From contig OZ007036.1 in assembly GCA_963931655.1 (NCBI GenBank), positions 1,935,566 through 1,999,565 on the forward strand: a DNA stretch of 64,000 bases. The letters run 5' to 3'. The notes beneath the pieces are model-generated. The model did not search any database. It was given only the letters and a program-made list of their open reading frames with translations, and was not told the origin of the DNA. Source of the DNA: Butyricicoccus_B sp017886875 (GTDB taxonomy: Bacteria; Bacillota; Clostridia; Oscillospirales; Butyricicoccaceae). The position numbers and the translations under genes are program-made. Every line of letters starts with the position of its first letter. The stretch's first letter is position 1. Shown one piece after another: positions 24,075 to 32,047 of this stretch.

Positions 24075-26360
24075 ATGGCAAATCGAAAGAAAGGAACTGT
24101 CGGTACTATTTTTAGACGAATTCGTTTTTTCTTGGTTTCCCTGATATTAGTTGGTGTAATGTGTGCAAGTATTTGCGGTGTTGCACTGGCTATATACCTG
24201 CGTGTGTATATTGAACCAAACTCTAAGCTTGATATGAATGAGCTTGTTTCAGGTATGAACATGACAAGTATGGTTTATGCTTGGGATAACACACAACAAA
24301 CTTATGTTGAATATGAAGTGCTTCGAGGTCTTCAAAACCGCATATGGTCATATTTAGATGAAATACCAAAAAATCTGCAAAATGCCTTTATTGCAATTGA
24401 AGATAAACGCTTTTATGAACATAAAGGTGTTGACTGGTCAAGAACTGCAAACGGTGTTTTAAACTGGATTACAGGTAGAGAAGGCGGCGGTTCAACTATT
24501 ACACAGCAGCTAATTAAAAATGCAACTCAGTTTGACGACTATTCGGTTAAACGTAAGCTTACAGAAATATTTAGAGCTTTACAGCTCGAAAAAGATTTAA
24601 ATGATAAAGATATGATACTAGAAATGTATCTTAATATTATCTATTTAGGTCAAGGTGCTTATGGCGTAAATACTGCTGCTACTACTTATTTTGGTAAGGA
24701 ACTTAGTGAGCTTAATCTGGCTGAATGTGCAATTATAGCGGGTATTACTAAAAACCCGTCGCTTTATGACCCATTTAACCACCCAGAGAATATAAAAGAA
24801 CGTCAAGAAGTTATTCTGGATGAAATGTGCAAGCAGGGCATGATTACAGAAGCTGAAAGAGATGCTGCAAAAGCTCAGCCACTTGAATATAAATATGAAG
24901 AAGCCCAGAATGCTTTAAATAACACATATTCTTACTTTACTGACACAGTAATTCAAGATGTTATAGATGACCTTGTTGAGAAAAAGGGTTATTCTAAGGA
25001 AATGGCAAGCTGGAAAGTAACTTCTGGCGGCGTTCAGATTTATACAACTGTAGACCTTAATGTTCAAAGCATACTTGAACAGGTCTATGAGGAACAAACT
25101 AATTTCCCTAATGTATCTAAAAATGGCTCTGTGCCTGAAAGTGCAATGGTTATCTGTAATAAAGCAGGTGATGTTGTTGGTATAGTTGGTGGACGAGGTG
25201 CTAAAACAGGAAATCGCGTGCTTTTACGTTCTGAAACTGCACGTCAAGCAGGTTCATCTATCAAGCCGCTTTCAGTTTATGCACCAGCAATGGACGCTGG
25301 TATAATTACACCATATTCAGTTATGGATAATGAACCTTTTATGAAGCTTGATGGTAAAGACTGGCCTAGAAATGACAGCGGCGGATATACTGGCCCTATG
25401 GTTATACGTACTGCTGTTGCAAAATCTGTGAATGCAGTTGCTGTTCGAGTGGTAGATGCATTAACACCTCAAGCCGCTTTTGAGTTTTTAACAAACGATT
25501 TAAACTTTACTCATCTTAACTATCCAGAAGATGTTGACCTTAGCCCTATGGCACTAGGCGGCATGAATGGTGGTGTAACCGTTAGAGAAATGGCAGCAGG
25601 CTATTCTATTTTCTTAAATGATGGCATATTCAATGGCGGAAGAACATATACAAAGGTTCTTAATTCTGATGGTACTGTGCTACTTGAAAACGAGCCACTT
25701 AACAGACAGGTTTTTGAAAAGCAAAGCACTGTTTATTATATGCGTGAAGTAATGCGTGCGGTAACTACTGAAGGTACTGCAACTCGTATAAATATCCCTG
25801 GTATTGAAACAGCTGGTAAAACTGGTACTTCACAAAATAAACGTGACCTTTGGTTCTGTGGCTATACTCCATACTATGTAGGTGCTACTTGGTTTGGTTA
25901 TGATAGCGACTATAATTTAACGGGTGTAAGTGGTAACCCTTCTGTCACTGTCTGGAATGAAGTTATGAATAGAATTCATGAAAATTTACCTTCAGCTGAT
26001 TTAGACCGCGGGGATAGCAGCAATTTTGAAACCGCTTCATATTGTAAAATAAGCGGTCTTGCTCCTACGTCCGCTTGTAGGTCGAGAGGCAATGTTGCTA
26101 CAGGTCGTTTTTGGATTGGTGATGCTCCAACAGAATATTGTGATGAATGTAGTTATTATAGACCAAGCACAAATAAAAAAAATAATAATAGCAGTAGCAA
26201 TAATAATAATAATGATGATGAACCAGAAACCGAGACACCAAACACTTCTGAAAATAACAATAATAACAACAATGGCGACAATAATAATCAGACAACTGAA
26301 AACAACAATTCCAACACAGGTGAAACCACTGCACCTGTAGACCCTGAAACCGCAGCATAA
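24075..26360 (+). CDS. class A penicillin-binding protein (PBP1A family)
   Basis: 761 residues. Bifunctional peptidoglycan synthase. Short cytoplasmic basic tail, membrane helix about 17-40, glycosyltransferase GT51 domain (about 85-260; AIEDKRFYEHKGVD with catalytic Glu, GGGSTITQQLIKN, MYLNIIYLGQGAYG) and transpeptidase domain (about 350-640) with SSIK in RQAGSSIKPLSVYAPAM, SVNAVAVRV (SxN) and KTGTSQ. The last ~50 residues are a low-complexity Asn-rich tail followed by Thr/Pro, probably an extracellular spacer. RBS AAGGAGG. Alone between a divergent BofC-like gene and SRP RNA. Confidence 0.95.
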   Translation: MANRKKGTVGTIFRRIRFFLVSLILVGVMCASICGVALAIYLRVYIEPNSKLDMNELVSGMNMTSMVYAWDNTQQTYVEYEVLRGLQNRIWSYLDEIPKNLQNAFIAIEDKRFYEHKGVDWSRTANGVLNWITGREGGGSTITQQLIKNATQFDDYSVKRKLTEIFRALQLEKDLNDKDMILEMYLNIIYLGQGAYGVNTAATTYFGKELSELNLAECAIIAGITKNPSLYDPFNHPENIKERQEVILDEMCKQGMITEAERDAAKAQPLEYKYEEAQNALNNTYSYFTDTVIQDVIDDLVEKKGYSKEMASWKVTSGGVQIYTTVDLNVQSILEQVYEEQTNFPNVSKNGSVPESAMVICNKAGDVVGIVGGRGAKTGNRVLLRSETARQAGSSIKPLSVYAPAMDAGIITPYSVMDNEPFMKLDGKDWPRNDSGGYTGPMVIRTAVAKSVNAVAVRVVDALTPQAAFEFLTNDLNFTHLNYPEDVDLSPMALGGMNGGVTVREMAAGYSIFLNDGIFNGGRTYTKVLNSDGTVLLENEPLNRQVFEKQSTVYYMREVMRAVTTEGTATRINIPGIETAGKTGTSQNKRDLWFCGYTPYYVGATWFGYDSDYNLTGVSGNPSVTVWNEVMNRIHENLPSADLDRGDSSNFETASYCKISGLAPTSACRSRGNVATGRFWIGDAPTEYCDECSYYRPSTNKKNNNSSSNNNNNDDEPETETPNTSENNNNNNNGDNNNQTTENNNSNTGETTAPVDPETAA

Positions 26361-26408
26361 AATTTGCTTGCTATTTTAAAAATGTTATAGTATAATAATC
26401 CTATCTGC

Positions 26409-26715
26409 AAAACAGCATCGCACAAGGCCGTACTAGTCGGGGAGGTAGCGGTGCCTTGTAACCTGCAATCCGCTCTAGCAGGGATTATGCTAAGGGCAAG
26501 GGGCGGCATCTTGATGTGTGCAGCCAGTCAAATAATGATGACAGATTGGTACTACGCAACGGAGGACTGTGAACCATGTCAGGCGGGGAACCGAGCAGCA
26601 TTAAGCAGAAACCATCGTGTGCCGTAGAACTGCCGATTTCGAGTTATTTCATCGGACACGCCGTTGGGAGCGTCGTTTCAAACCTTTGGCGTACGGTCTT
26701 GTGGGGTGCTGTTTT
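26409..26715 (+). ncRNA. ffs: signal recognition particle RNA, large bacterial type
   Basis: About 307 bases. Contains the Alu-domain block GGGGAGGTAGCGGTGCC followed by CCTGCAATCCGCTCTAGC, and the helix 8 core ACCATGTCAGGCGGGGAACC with GAGCAGCATTAAGC, both closely like the Bacillus scRNA. The ends AAAACAGC (26409) and GCTGTTTT (ending 26715) pair, setting the limits. Binds Ffh and targets membrane proteins to SecYEG. Location immediately before dnaX is the usual Firmicute position. Exact ends uncertain by a few bases. Confidence 0.95.
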
Positions 26716-26735
26716 ACAGCAAAAAAGGATAACTA

Positions 26736-26772
26736 AGCAGGCAGATATTATTTCTGTCTGCTTTTTCTTTTT
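26736..26772 (+). terminator. SRP RNA terminator
   Basis: AGCAGGCAGA/TCTGTCTGCT stem followed by a T-rich tract, just before the dnaX RBS. Confidence 0.85.
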
Positions 26773-26792
26773 TAGAAAAGAGGTAAACGATA

Positions 26793-28358
26793 ATGTATCA
26801 AGCATTATATCGTAAATGGCGACCGTTAAAGTTTGCCGATGTTATCGGTCAAAAGCATATAACCGATACTCTAAAAGCTCAAATAACTACAAACAGACTA
26901 TCTCATGCTTATTTATTCTCAGGAACTAGAGGCACTGGCAAAACAACATGTGCAAAAATTTTAGCTCGTGCGGTAAACTGCCAAAATCCTAAAGATGGTG
27001 ACCCTTGCGGAGAGTGTGAAGCGTGTAAAAGTATTTTAGATGGTTCTGTGCTTGATGTAGTGGAAATAGATGCTGCATCTAATAATGGTGTTGATAATAT
27101 TCGTGATATTCGTGAAGAAACTCGTTATGCACCCGCAGCAGTTAAAAAACGTGTGTATATTATAGATGAGGTGCATATGCTTTCAGTAGGTGCTTTTAAT
27201 GCACTGCTGAAAACACTTGAAGAACCTCCAAGCCATGTATTATTTATTTTAGCTACAACCGAAATTCATAAAGTGCCCGCAACCATTCTTTCTCGTTGTC
27301 AACGATTTGATTTTAGGAGAATTACTCCAGATGATATTGCAAAGCGTCTTTGTGAGGTGGCTAATGCCGAAAATATAAATCTCACAGATAGCGGTGCTAA
27401 ACTTATTGCAAGGCTTGCTGATGGTGCAATGCGTGATGCTCTTTCTATGCTTGACCGTACAGCTGAATGTGAAACAGTTGATGAAGACGCTGTTAGCAGA
27501 TGTATAGGTATTTTGGGCTCTGATGATGCTATTTCACTTATGAAAGCTATAGAGCAAAAAAATCTTGCTGAGGCTGTTCAAATTATCGGTGATGCATATG
27601 ATGCAGGTAGAGAACTTTCTGGCGTGTTTGACCAGCTTTTAGGACTTATTCGTGATATGTTGCTTGTTAAAACATCAAAACAAGATGTATCTAGTATGAT
27701 TTCTCCAGCTTATACTATTGACAATGTTAATGTTTTAGCTGAACCTGTGGCAGCATCAACGCTAATAGCTTGGTCAAATATTTTACAGCAAAGTCAGTCA
27801 AGGCTTAAAACGGCTGCAAATCGCAGAGTAGAAGCAGAACTTACAATAGTAAGACTTTGTAATATGAGTGGTGAAAATTATGACACGCTCACAGGCAGAG
27901 TTGAAGCTTTAGAGAAAAGCATACAAAGTGGTGTTGTAGTATCCAAACCAGTAGCTATCAAACCAGAGAAAAAGCAAATGCCAAAAACTGAGAAACCGCA
28001 ACAAAAGCCACAGCAAAAAGCAGGTCAGCCTTGGCAACATTGGGCGAAGCTTTTAAATCAGCTTGCAGGTAAAATAAATATAGGCACTTTAACTTGTATG
28101 AAATCTGGTTATGTTAGTGCACAGATAGACGGTGATAAACTGCTTTTATTCTGTGATGATGATATAACTGCTGGTCTTTTAAAAGCCGAACCTACAAAAA
28201 CAAGAGTGCAAACGGCTGCAAGTGAACTTGAAGGCAGTCAGTTAAGGCTTAGAATTTATGAACCTAATCAAAAACAGGTAAAACAAGAGGATAATAAAAG
28301 TGTAGATGAAATCCTGCAAAAAGCACAGGATTTAAATATTGAAATTACAGAACTTTAA
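26793..28358 (+). CDS. dnaX: DNA polymerase III subunit gamma/tau
   Basis: 521 residues. Clamp-loader ATPase of the replisome. N-terminal YQALYRKWRPLKFADVIGQ, Walker A SGTRGTGKTTCAK near 45, zinc-binding cysteines in CQNPKDGDPCGECEACK near 64-80, Walker B/DEAH-like IIDEVHMLS near 125, and sensor 1 LATTEIHKVP. After the clamp-loader core (about 1-365) comes a Lys/Pro/Gln-rich linker (about 390-415) and a tau-type C-terminal region with WAKLLNQLAG. No slippery poly-A heptamer for programmed frameshift is evident. Starts the dnaX-ebfC-recR operon. Confidence 0.96.
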   Translation: MYQALYRKWRPLKFADVIGQKHITDTLKAQITTNRLSHAYLFSGTRGTGKTTCAKILARAVNCQNPKDGDPCGECEACKSILDGSVLDVVEIDAASNNGVDNIRDIREETRYAPAAVKKRVYIIDEVHMLSVGAFNALLKTLEEPPSHVLFILATTEIHKVPATILSRCQRFDFRRITPDDIAKRLCEVANAENINLTDSGAKLIARLADGAMRDALSMLDRTAECETVDEDAVSRCIGILGSDDAISLMKAIEQKNLAEAVQIIGDAYDAGRELSGVFDQLLGLIRDMLLVKTSKQDVSSMISPAYTIDNVNVLAEPVAASTLIAWSNILQQSQSRLKTAANRRVEAELTIVRLCNMSGENYDTLTGRVEALEKSIQSGVVVSKPVAIKPEKKQMPKTEKPQQKPQQKAGQPWQHWAKLLNQLAGKINIGTLTCMKSGYVSAQIDGDKLLLFCDDDITAGLLKAEPTKTRVQTAASELEGSQLRLRIYEPNQKQVKQEDNKSVDEILQKAQDLNIEITEL

Positions 28359-28373
28359 GGAGGACTTTTTATT

Positions 28374-28718
28374 ATGGCAAAGGGTAAATTTGGTGGCATG
28401 GGCGGTATGAACATGCAAGCAATGATTAAGCAAGCTCAGAAAATGCAGCAAGATATGTTAAAGGCTCAAGAAGCTATTTCTGAGATGGAAACAGAAGCTA
28501 GTGCTGGCGGTGGTGCTGTTAAGGCTGTTGTACAAGGTACAAACACACTAAAGGCTCTTGAGATTAAACCAGAAGTTGTAGACCCAGATGATGTTGAAAT
28601 GCTACAAGATTTAGTGCTTGCTGCAATTAATGAGGCTTTCCGCTTAGCTAGTGAAAAGTCTGAGCAGTCTATGAAGCAGGTAACTGGTGGCATGGGCAAT
28701 ATCCCAGGACTATTTTAA
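28374..28718 (+). CDS. YbaB/EbfC family nucleoid-associated protein
   Basis: 114 residues. Small DNA-binding dimer commonly encoded between dnaX and recR. The Met/Gln-rich N-terminus (MGGMNMQAMIKQAQKMQQDM), coiled helix EAISEMETEASAGGGAVKAV, and DDVEMLQDLVLAAINEAFR with GMGNIPGLF at the end are characteristic. RBS AAGGAGG 15 bases after dnaX. Exact role in the cell not settled for the family; may influence nucleoid organisation or recombination. Confidence 0.95.
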   Translation: MAKGKFGGMGGMNMQAMIKQAQKMQQDMLKAQEAISEMETEASAGGGAVKAVVQGTNTLKALEIKPEVVDPDDVEMLQDLVLAAINEAFRLASEKSEQSMKQVTGGMGNIPGLF

Positions 28719-28720
28719 AA

Positions 28721-29326
28721 ATGCAGTTTTTTGCACCACCTGTAGAACGTCTGATAGAGGAGTTTGCTAAACTCCCCGGAATAGGTCAGAAAACTGCACA
28801 ACGTCTTGCATTTTACATTATGAACCAGCCAAAAGAAACCGCAGAAAGTTTTGCTAAGGCTCTTTTAGATGCAAAAAGTAATGTTTGCACTTGTAAAATC
28901 TGTCAAAACTTAACCGATAATGAAATCTGTCCGATTTGTAAAAATCCTAATCGTGACAGAAGTATTATTTGTGTTGTGACAGACCCAAAAGATGTTATCG
29001 CTTTTGAAAAAACTAGGGAATTTCGTGGGCTTTATCATGTATTACATGGCACAATTTCACCGCTTAATGGTGTAGGTCCTGATGATATTCGCATAAAAGA
29101 ACTTTTAAAACGTGTTGCAGATGAAAATGAAGATGTCAAAGAAGTTATTATCGCTACTAATCCAGACACTGAAGGCGAAGCTACTGCTATGTATTTATCC
29201 CGTATTTTAAGACCTTTTGGTATTAAAATAACCCGTTTAGCTTATGGTATGCCTGTTGGCGGTCATCTTGAATATGTAGACGAGGTAACTTTAATGCGTG
29301 CTTTAGAAGGCAGACGTGAAATTTAA
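28721..29326 (+). CDS. recR: recombination protein RecR
   Basis: 201 residues, usual length. Acts with RecO (and RecF) to load RecA at gapped DNA. N-terminal helix-hairpin-helix (FAKLPGIGQKTAQRLAF), four-cysteine zinc finger (CTCKICQNLTDNEICPIC, residues ~57-74), Toprim domain (ICVVTDPKDVIAFEKT; ATNPDTEGEATAMYL) and the Walker-like end LARGxPVGGxL-type motif seen as AYGMPVGGHLEYVD. Starts 3 bases after the ebfC stop, so coupled. Confidence 0.97.
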   Translation: MQFFAPPVERLIEEFAKLPGIGQKTAQRLAFYIMNQPKETAESFAKALLDAKSNVCTCKICQNLTDNEICPICKNPNRDRSIICVVTDPKDVIAFEKTREFRGLYHVLHGTISPLNGVGPDDIRIKELLKRVADENEDVKEVIIATNPDTEGEATAMYLSRILRPFGIKITRLAYGMPVGGHLEYVDEVTLMRALEGRREI

Positions 29327-29331
29327 AAAAC

Positions 29332-29360
29332 ACCGCACAATAATGTATTTGTGCGGTTTA
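29332..29360 (+). terminator. hairpin after recR
   Basis: ACCGCACAA/TTGTGCGGT stem followed by a broken T tract (TTACTTTT). Probable terminator of the dnaX operon. Confidence 0.6.
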
Positions 29361-29400
29361 CTTTTGAAGTTTAAAGTGTATAAAAAATGGAGGTATTATT

Positions 29401-30999
29401 TTGTCTGATTTAAGACAGGAAATTGGCAATAGACGTACATTTGCCATTATTTCTCACCCTGACGCAGGTAAAACTACAATTACAGAAAAATTCTTGCTCT
29501 ATGGTGGAGCAATTCAAGAAGCAGGTATGGTTAAAGGTAAAAAAAATAGCCGACATGCTGTTTCCGACTGGATGGAAATTGAAAAACAACGTGGTATTTC
29601 AGTAACATCTTCCGTTTTACAGTTTAGATATGGTGATAAATGTATCAATATCCTTGATACCCCTGGACACCAAGATTTCTCAGAGGACACTTACCGCACA
29701 CTTATGGCGGCAGACTCTGCTGTAATGGTTATTGACGCATCTAAAGGTGTCGAGGCACAGACAAGAAAATTATTTAAAGTTTGTGCTATGCGTGGTGTGC
29801 CTATCTTCACTTTTATTAACAAGATGGATAGAGACTCAAGAGACCCTTATGAACTGCTTGAAGAAATTGAAAATGAACTTGGTATTGGCACTTTTGCAGT
29901 CAACTGGCCTATTGGCTCAGGTAAACAGTTCAAGGGTGTATATGATAGATTAGATGATGAAGTTATTGCATTTGATGGCGTAGATGCTCGCCATGAAGTT
30001 GCAGCAACTCATTTAAAATTTGACTCTCCAGAGCTAAAGGAATTATTAACCGATGAGCAATATAACACTTTATCTGATGATATTGAGTTGCTCAGTGGTG
30101 CGGGTGATGAATTTGATTTAGAAGCTGTACATCATGGTAAATTATCACCTGTTTTCTTTGGTTCTGCTCTTACTAACTTTGGTGTAGAGCCATTTCTAAA
30201 AAAATTCCTTGTTATGACACCTCCACCAACTGCTAGACAATCTGATATTGGAGTTATTGACCCATTTGATGATAATTTCTCTGCATTTGTATTTAAAATT
30301 CAAGCTAATATGAATAAGGCTCATCGTGATAGAATTGCATTTATGAGAATTTGTTCAGGCAAGTTTAAACGTGGCAAGGAAGTTTGGCATGTTCAAGGCG
30401 GTAAAAAAATGCAGCTTGCACAGCCTCAACAGCTTATGGCTCAAGACCGTTCTATTGTTGATGAAGCATATGCAGGTGACATTATTGGTGTATTTGACCC
30501 AGGAATTTTTTCAATCGGTGACACTGTATGTTCTCCAGCGAAAAAATGCACATTCTTTGGTATTCCTACTTTTGCACCTGAGCTTTTCGCAAGAGTTCGC
30601 CAAAAGGACACTTTAAAGCGTAAGCAATTTGTTAAGGGTGTAGAACAGATTGCTCAAGAAGGTGCAATTCAGATTTTTAAAGAACCTAATTCTGGTATGG
30701 AAGAAGTTATTGTTGGTGTTGTAGGTCAGCTACAATTTGAAGTGCTAGAATACAGACTGAAAAATGAATATAATGTTGAAATTATCCGTGAAATGCTACC
30801 TTATGAGCATTTACGCTGGATTGAAAATGTAGATGAAGAAACATTTGATTATCATAGATTGACACTGACAAGTGATACTAAGGTTGTTCAAGATATGAGA
30901 AATAATTATCTTCTGCTATTTACTAGCCCTTGGAATATCACTTGGGCACTTGATAGAAATGAAGGCTTAGAACTGGCTGAATTTTCAGAAAACACATAA
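29401..30999 (+). CDS. prfC: peptide chain release factor 3
   Basis: 532 residues beginning with TTG (29401) behind GGAGGTATTAT. GTPase that recycles RF1/RF2 from the ribosome. G1 SHPDAGKTTITEKFLL near 19, switch region KQRGISVTSSVLQF, G3 DTPGHQDFSEDTYR near 85, G4 NKMDRDSRDP near 140; C-terminal domains with VVGQLQFEVLEYRLKNEYNVE typical of RF3 rather than EF-G. Moderately scattered in Firmicutes. Monocistronic, with no strong promoter recognised upstream beyond the recR hairpin. Confidence 0.96.
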   Translation: MSDLRQEIGNRRTFAIISHPDAGKTTITEKFLLYGGAIQEAGMVKGKKNSRHAVSDWMEIEKQRGISVTSSVLQFRYGDKCINILDTPGHQDFSEDTYRTLMAADSAVMVIDASKGVEAQTRKLFKVCAMRGVPIFTFINKMDRDSRDPYELLEEIENELGIGTFAVNWPIGSGKQFKGVYDRLDDEVIAFDGVDARHEVAATHLKFDSPELKELLTDEQYNTLSDDIELLSGAGDEFDLEAVHHGKLSPVFFGSALTNFGVEPFLKKFLVMTPPPTARQSDIGVIDPFDDNFSAFVFKIQANMNKAHRDRIAFMRICSGKFKRGKEVWHVQGGKKMQLAQPQQLMAQDRSIVDEAYAGDIIGVFDPGIFSIGDTVCSPAKKCTFFGIPTFAPELFARVRQKDTLKRKQFVKGVEQIAQEGAIQIFKEPNSGMEEVIVGVVGQLQFEVLEYRLKNEYNVEIIREMLPYEHLRWIENVDEETFDYHRLTLTSDTKVVQDMRNNYLLLFTSPWNITWALDRNEGLELAEFSENT

Positions 31000-31004
31000 A
31001 AATA

Positions 31005-31041
31005 AAGGGTATGGATTTTGATTTCCATACCCTTGTTTTTT
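31005..31041. terminator. terminator between prfC and convergent membrane-protein gene
   Basis: AAGGGTATGGA/TCCATACCCTT stem followed by GTTTTTT. Confidence 0.9.
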
Positions 31042-31618
31042 AAATCTGATTGTTTTCTTTTTCATTAACTGCTTGTAAATACTCATAAAGTAGCCATAAT
31101 GAGCATACACTACAAACTGTACCAATAATTAAAGCCTGCACGATTGCACCTGTATTTACAAGAGAACCTGAAATTAAAGCATTGATAATACTAAACCAAA
31201 ATATCCATTTAATTTTTCCTTGCGGATAGTTATAGCCATTTTTAACTATAAGCTCATCAAGTCCCCATATAAGTTGGAAATCTGCAACAATAGAAAAACA
31301 TGCAAAAACAAGCATTATAATAACTGAAAATAATGCCAGTTGTATATTTTGTTTGAAAACACTTAAAATGGTTATTATAAGCGTTATAATCATGCCAACA
31401 AGGCTTATTATAAAAAAGTTAAATGATTTTCTTATACGTTCACAAGAATTACGCATAGCGTATATGGATTGAATTTGGATAATAGTAAAAATTATAGATG
31501 CAGCCGAAATAACTATTGCTACGATATTATTTAAAATTACATATGAAATAAGAGACAATGCAAGTGTAAAAAATAAAGAAAGAAAATAACGTTTTAATGG
31601 TGCATAAATGTTTGTCAT
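31040..31618 (-). CDS. hypothetical five- or six-helix membrane protein
   Basis: 192 residues from the ATG at 31618, which has GGAAAGG ten bases upstream; upstream in-frame ATGs lie in or near the preceding terminator. Strongly hydrophobic with about six predicted helices, two short loops with charged residues (NSCERIRKSFN; GLDELIVKNGYNYPQGKIKW). No family recognised. Lies downstream of ireB, separated by a terminator hairpin, so it may be expressed at a low level by readthrough. Confidence 0.65.
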   Translation of the reverse strand: MTNIYAPLKRYFLSLFFTLALSLISYVILNNIVAIVISAASIIFTIIQIQSIYAMRNSCERIRKSFNFFIISLVGMIITLIITILSVFKQNIQLALFSVIIMLVFACFSIVADFQLIWGLDELIVKNGYNYPQGKIKWIFWFSIINALISGSLVNTGAIVQALIIGTVCSVCSLWLLYEYLQAVNEKENNQI

Positions 31619-31642
31619 AAAAACCATACCTTTCCAGATAGA

Positions 31643-31680
31643 AAAAAATCCCCATGCCATAAAGACACAGGGATTTTTAA
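31643..31680 (-). terminator. terminator after ireB
   Basis: On the minus strand AAAATCCCTGTG pairs with CATGGGGATTTT, followed by a T7 run. Confidence 0.75.
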
Positions 31681-31687
31681 CATATTC

Positions 31688-31933
31688 TTAGTTATCTAGA
31701 TAGTAAGAAACAAGTTCCTGCATCAGTTCATCACGGTCAATCTTGCGAATAAGACTTCTCGCATTATTGTGATTGGTGATGTAAGTTGGGTCTTCAGAGA
31801 GAAGATAGCCAACAATTTGATTGATTGGATTATAACCCTTTTCTTTAAGAGCATCATAAACTGTGGTAAGAATTCGCTTCATTTCAACATTGGAATCGTC
31901 CACAAGATTAAACTTTCTAGTGCCGTCTAGCAT
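31688..31933 (-). CDS. ireB: IreB family regulatory phosphoprotein (UPF0297)
   Basis: 81 residues. Substrate of the PASTA-type kinase IreK in enterococci, affecting cephalosporin tolerance; called YrzL in Bacillus. Family signature covers nearly the whole protein: VYDALKEKGYNPINQIVGYL and EDPTYITNHNNARSLIRKIDRDELM. The N-terminal Thr cluster region is DGTRKFN. RBS AGGAGGACGG. In most Firmicutes ireB is followed by ruvX and yrzB; here neither follows, and pheT lies upstream behind a separate promoter. Confidence 0.95.
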   Translation of the reverse strand: MLDGTRKFNLVDDSNVEMKRILTTVYDALKEKGYNPINQIVGYLLSEDPTYITNHNNARSLIRKIDRDELMQELVSYYLDN

Positions 31934-31974
31934 ATATCCCGTCCTCCTTATATCATTATATGCTTACTATTGAT

Positions 31975-32003
31975 ATAATAATACAGAAATTACAAAATGT
32001 AAA
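31975..32003 (-). promoter_or_regulatory. promoter of ireB
   Basis: On the minus strand TTTACA (31998-32003), 17-base spacer, TATTAT (31975-31980). Confidence 0.6.
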
Positions 32004-32047
32004 GGGGAAAACTTCGGAAATACTGCAAAAAACATTCAAAAAACACT

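Noticed and set aside
26059..26358. ORFs on both strands over the Asn-rich PBP tail
   Set aside because: Shadows of the low-complexity AAT/AAC region in other frames.
26576..26815. 79-residue ORF
   Set aside because: It lies within the SRP RNA and its terminator; no protein-like features or RBS.
30371..30616. 81-residue ORF within prfC
   Set aside because: Out-of-frame shadow of a strongly coding region.
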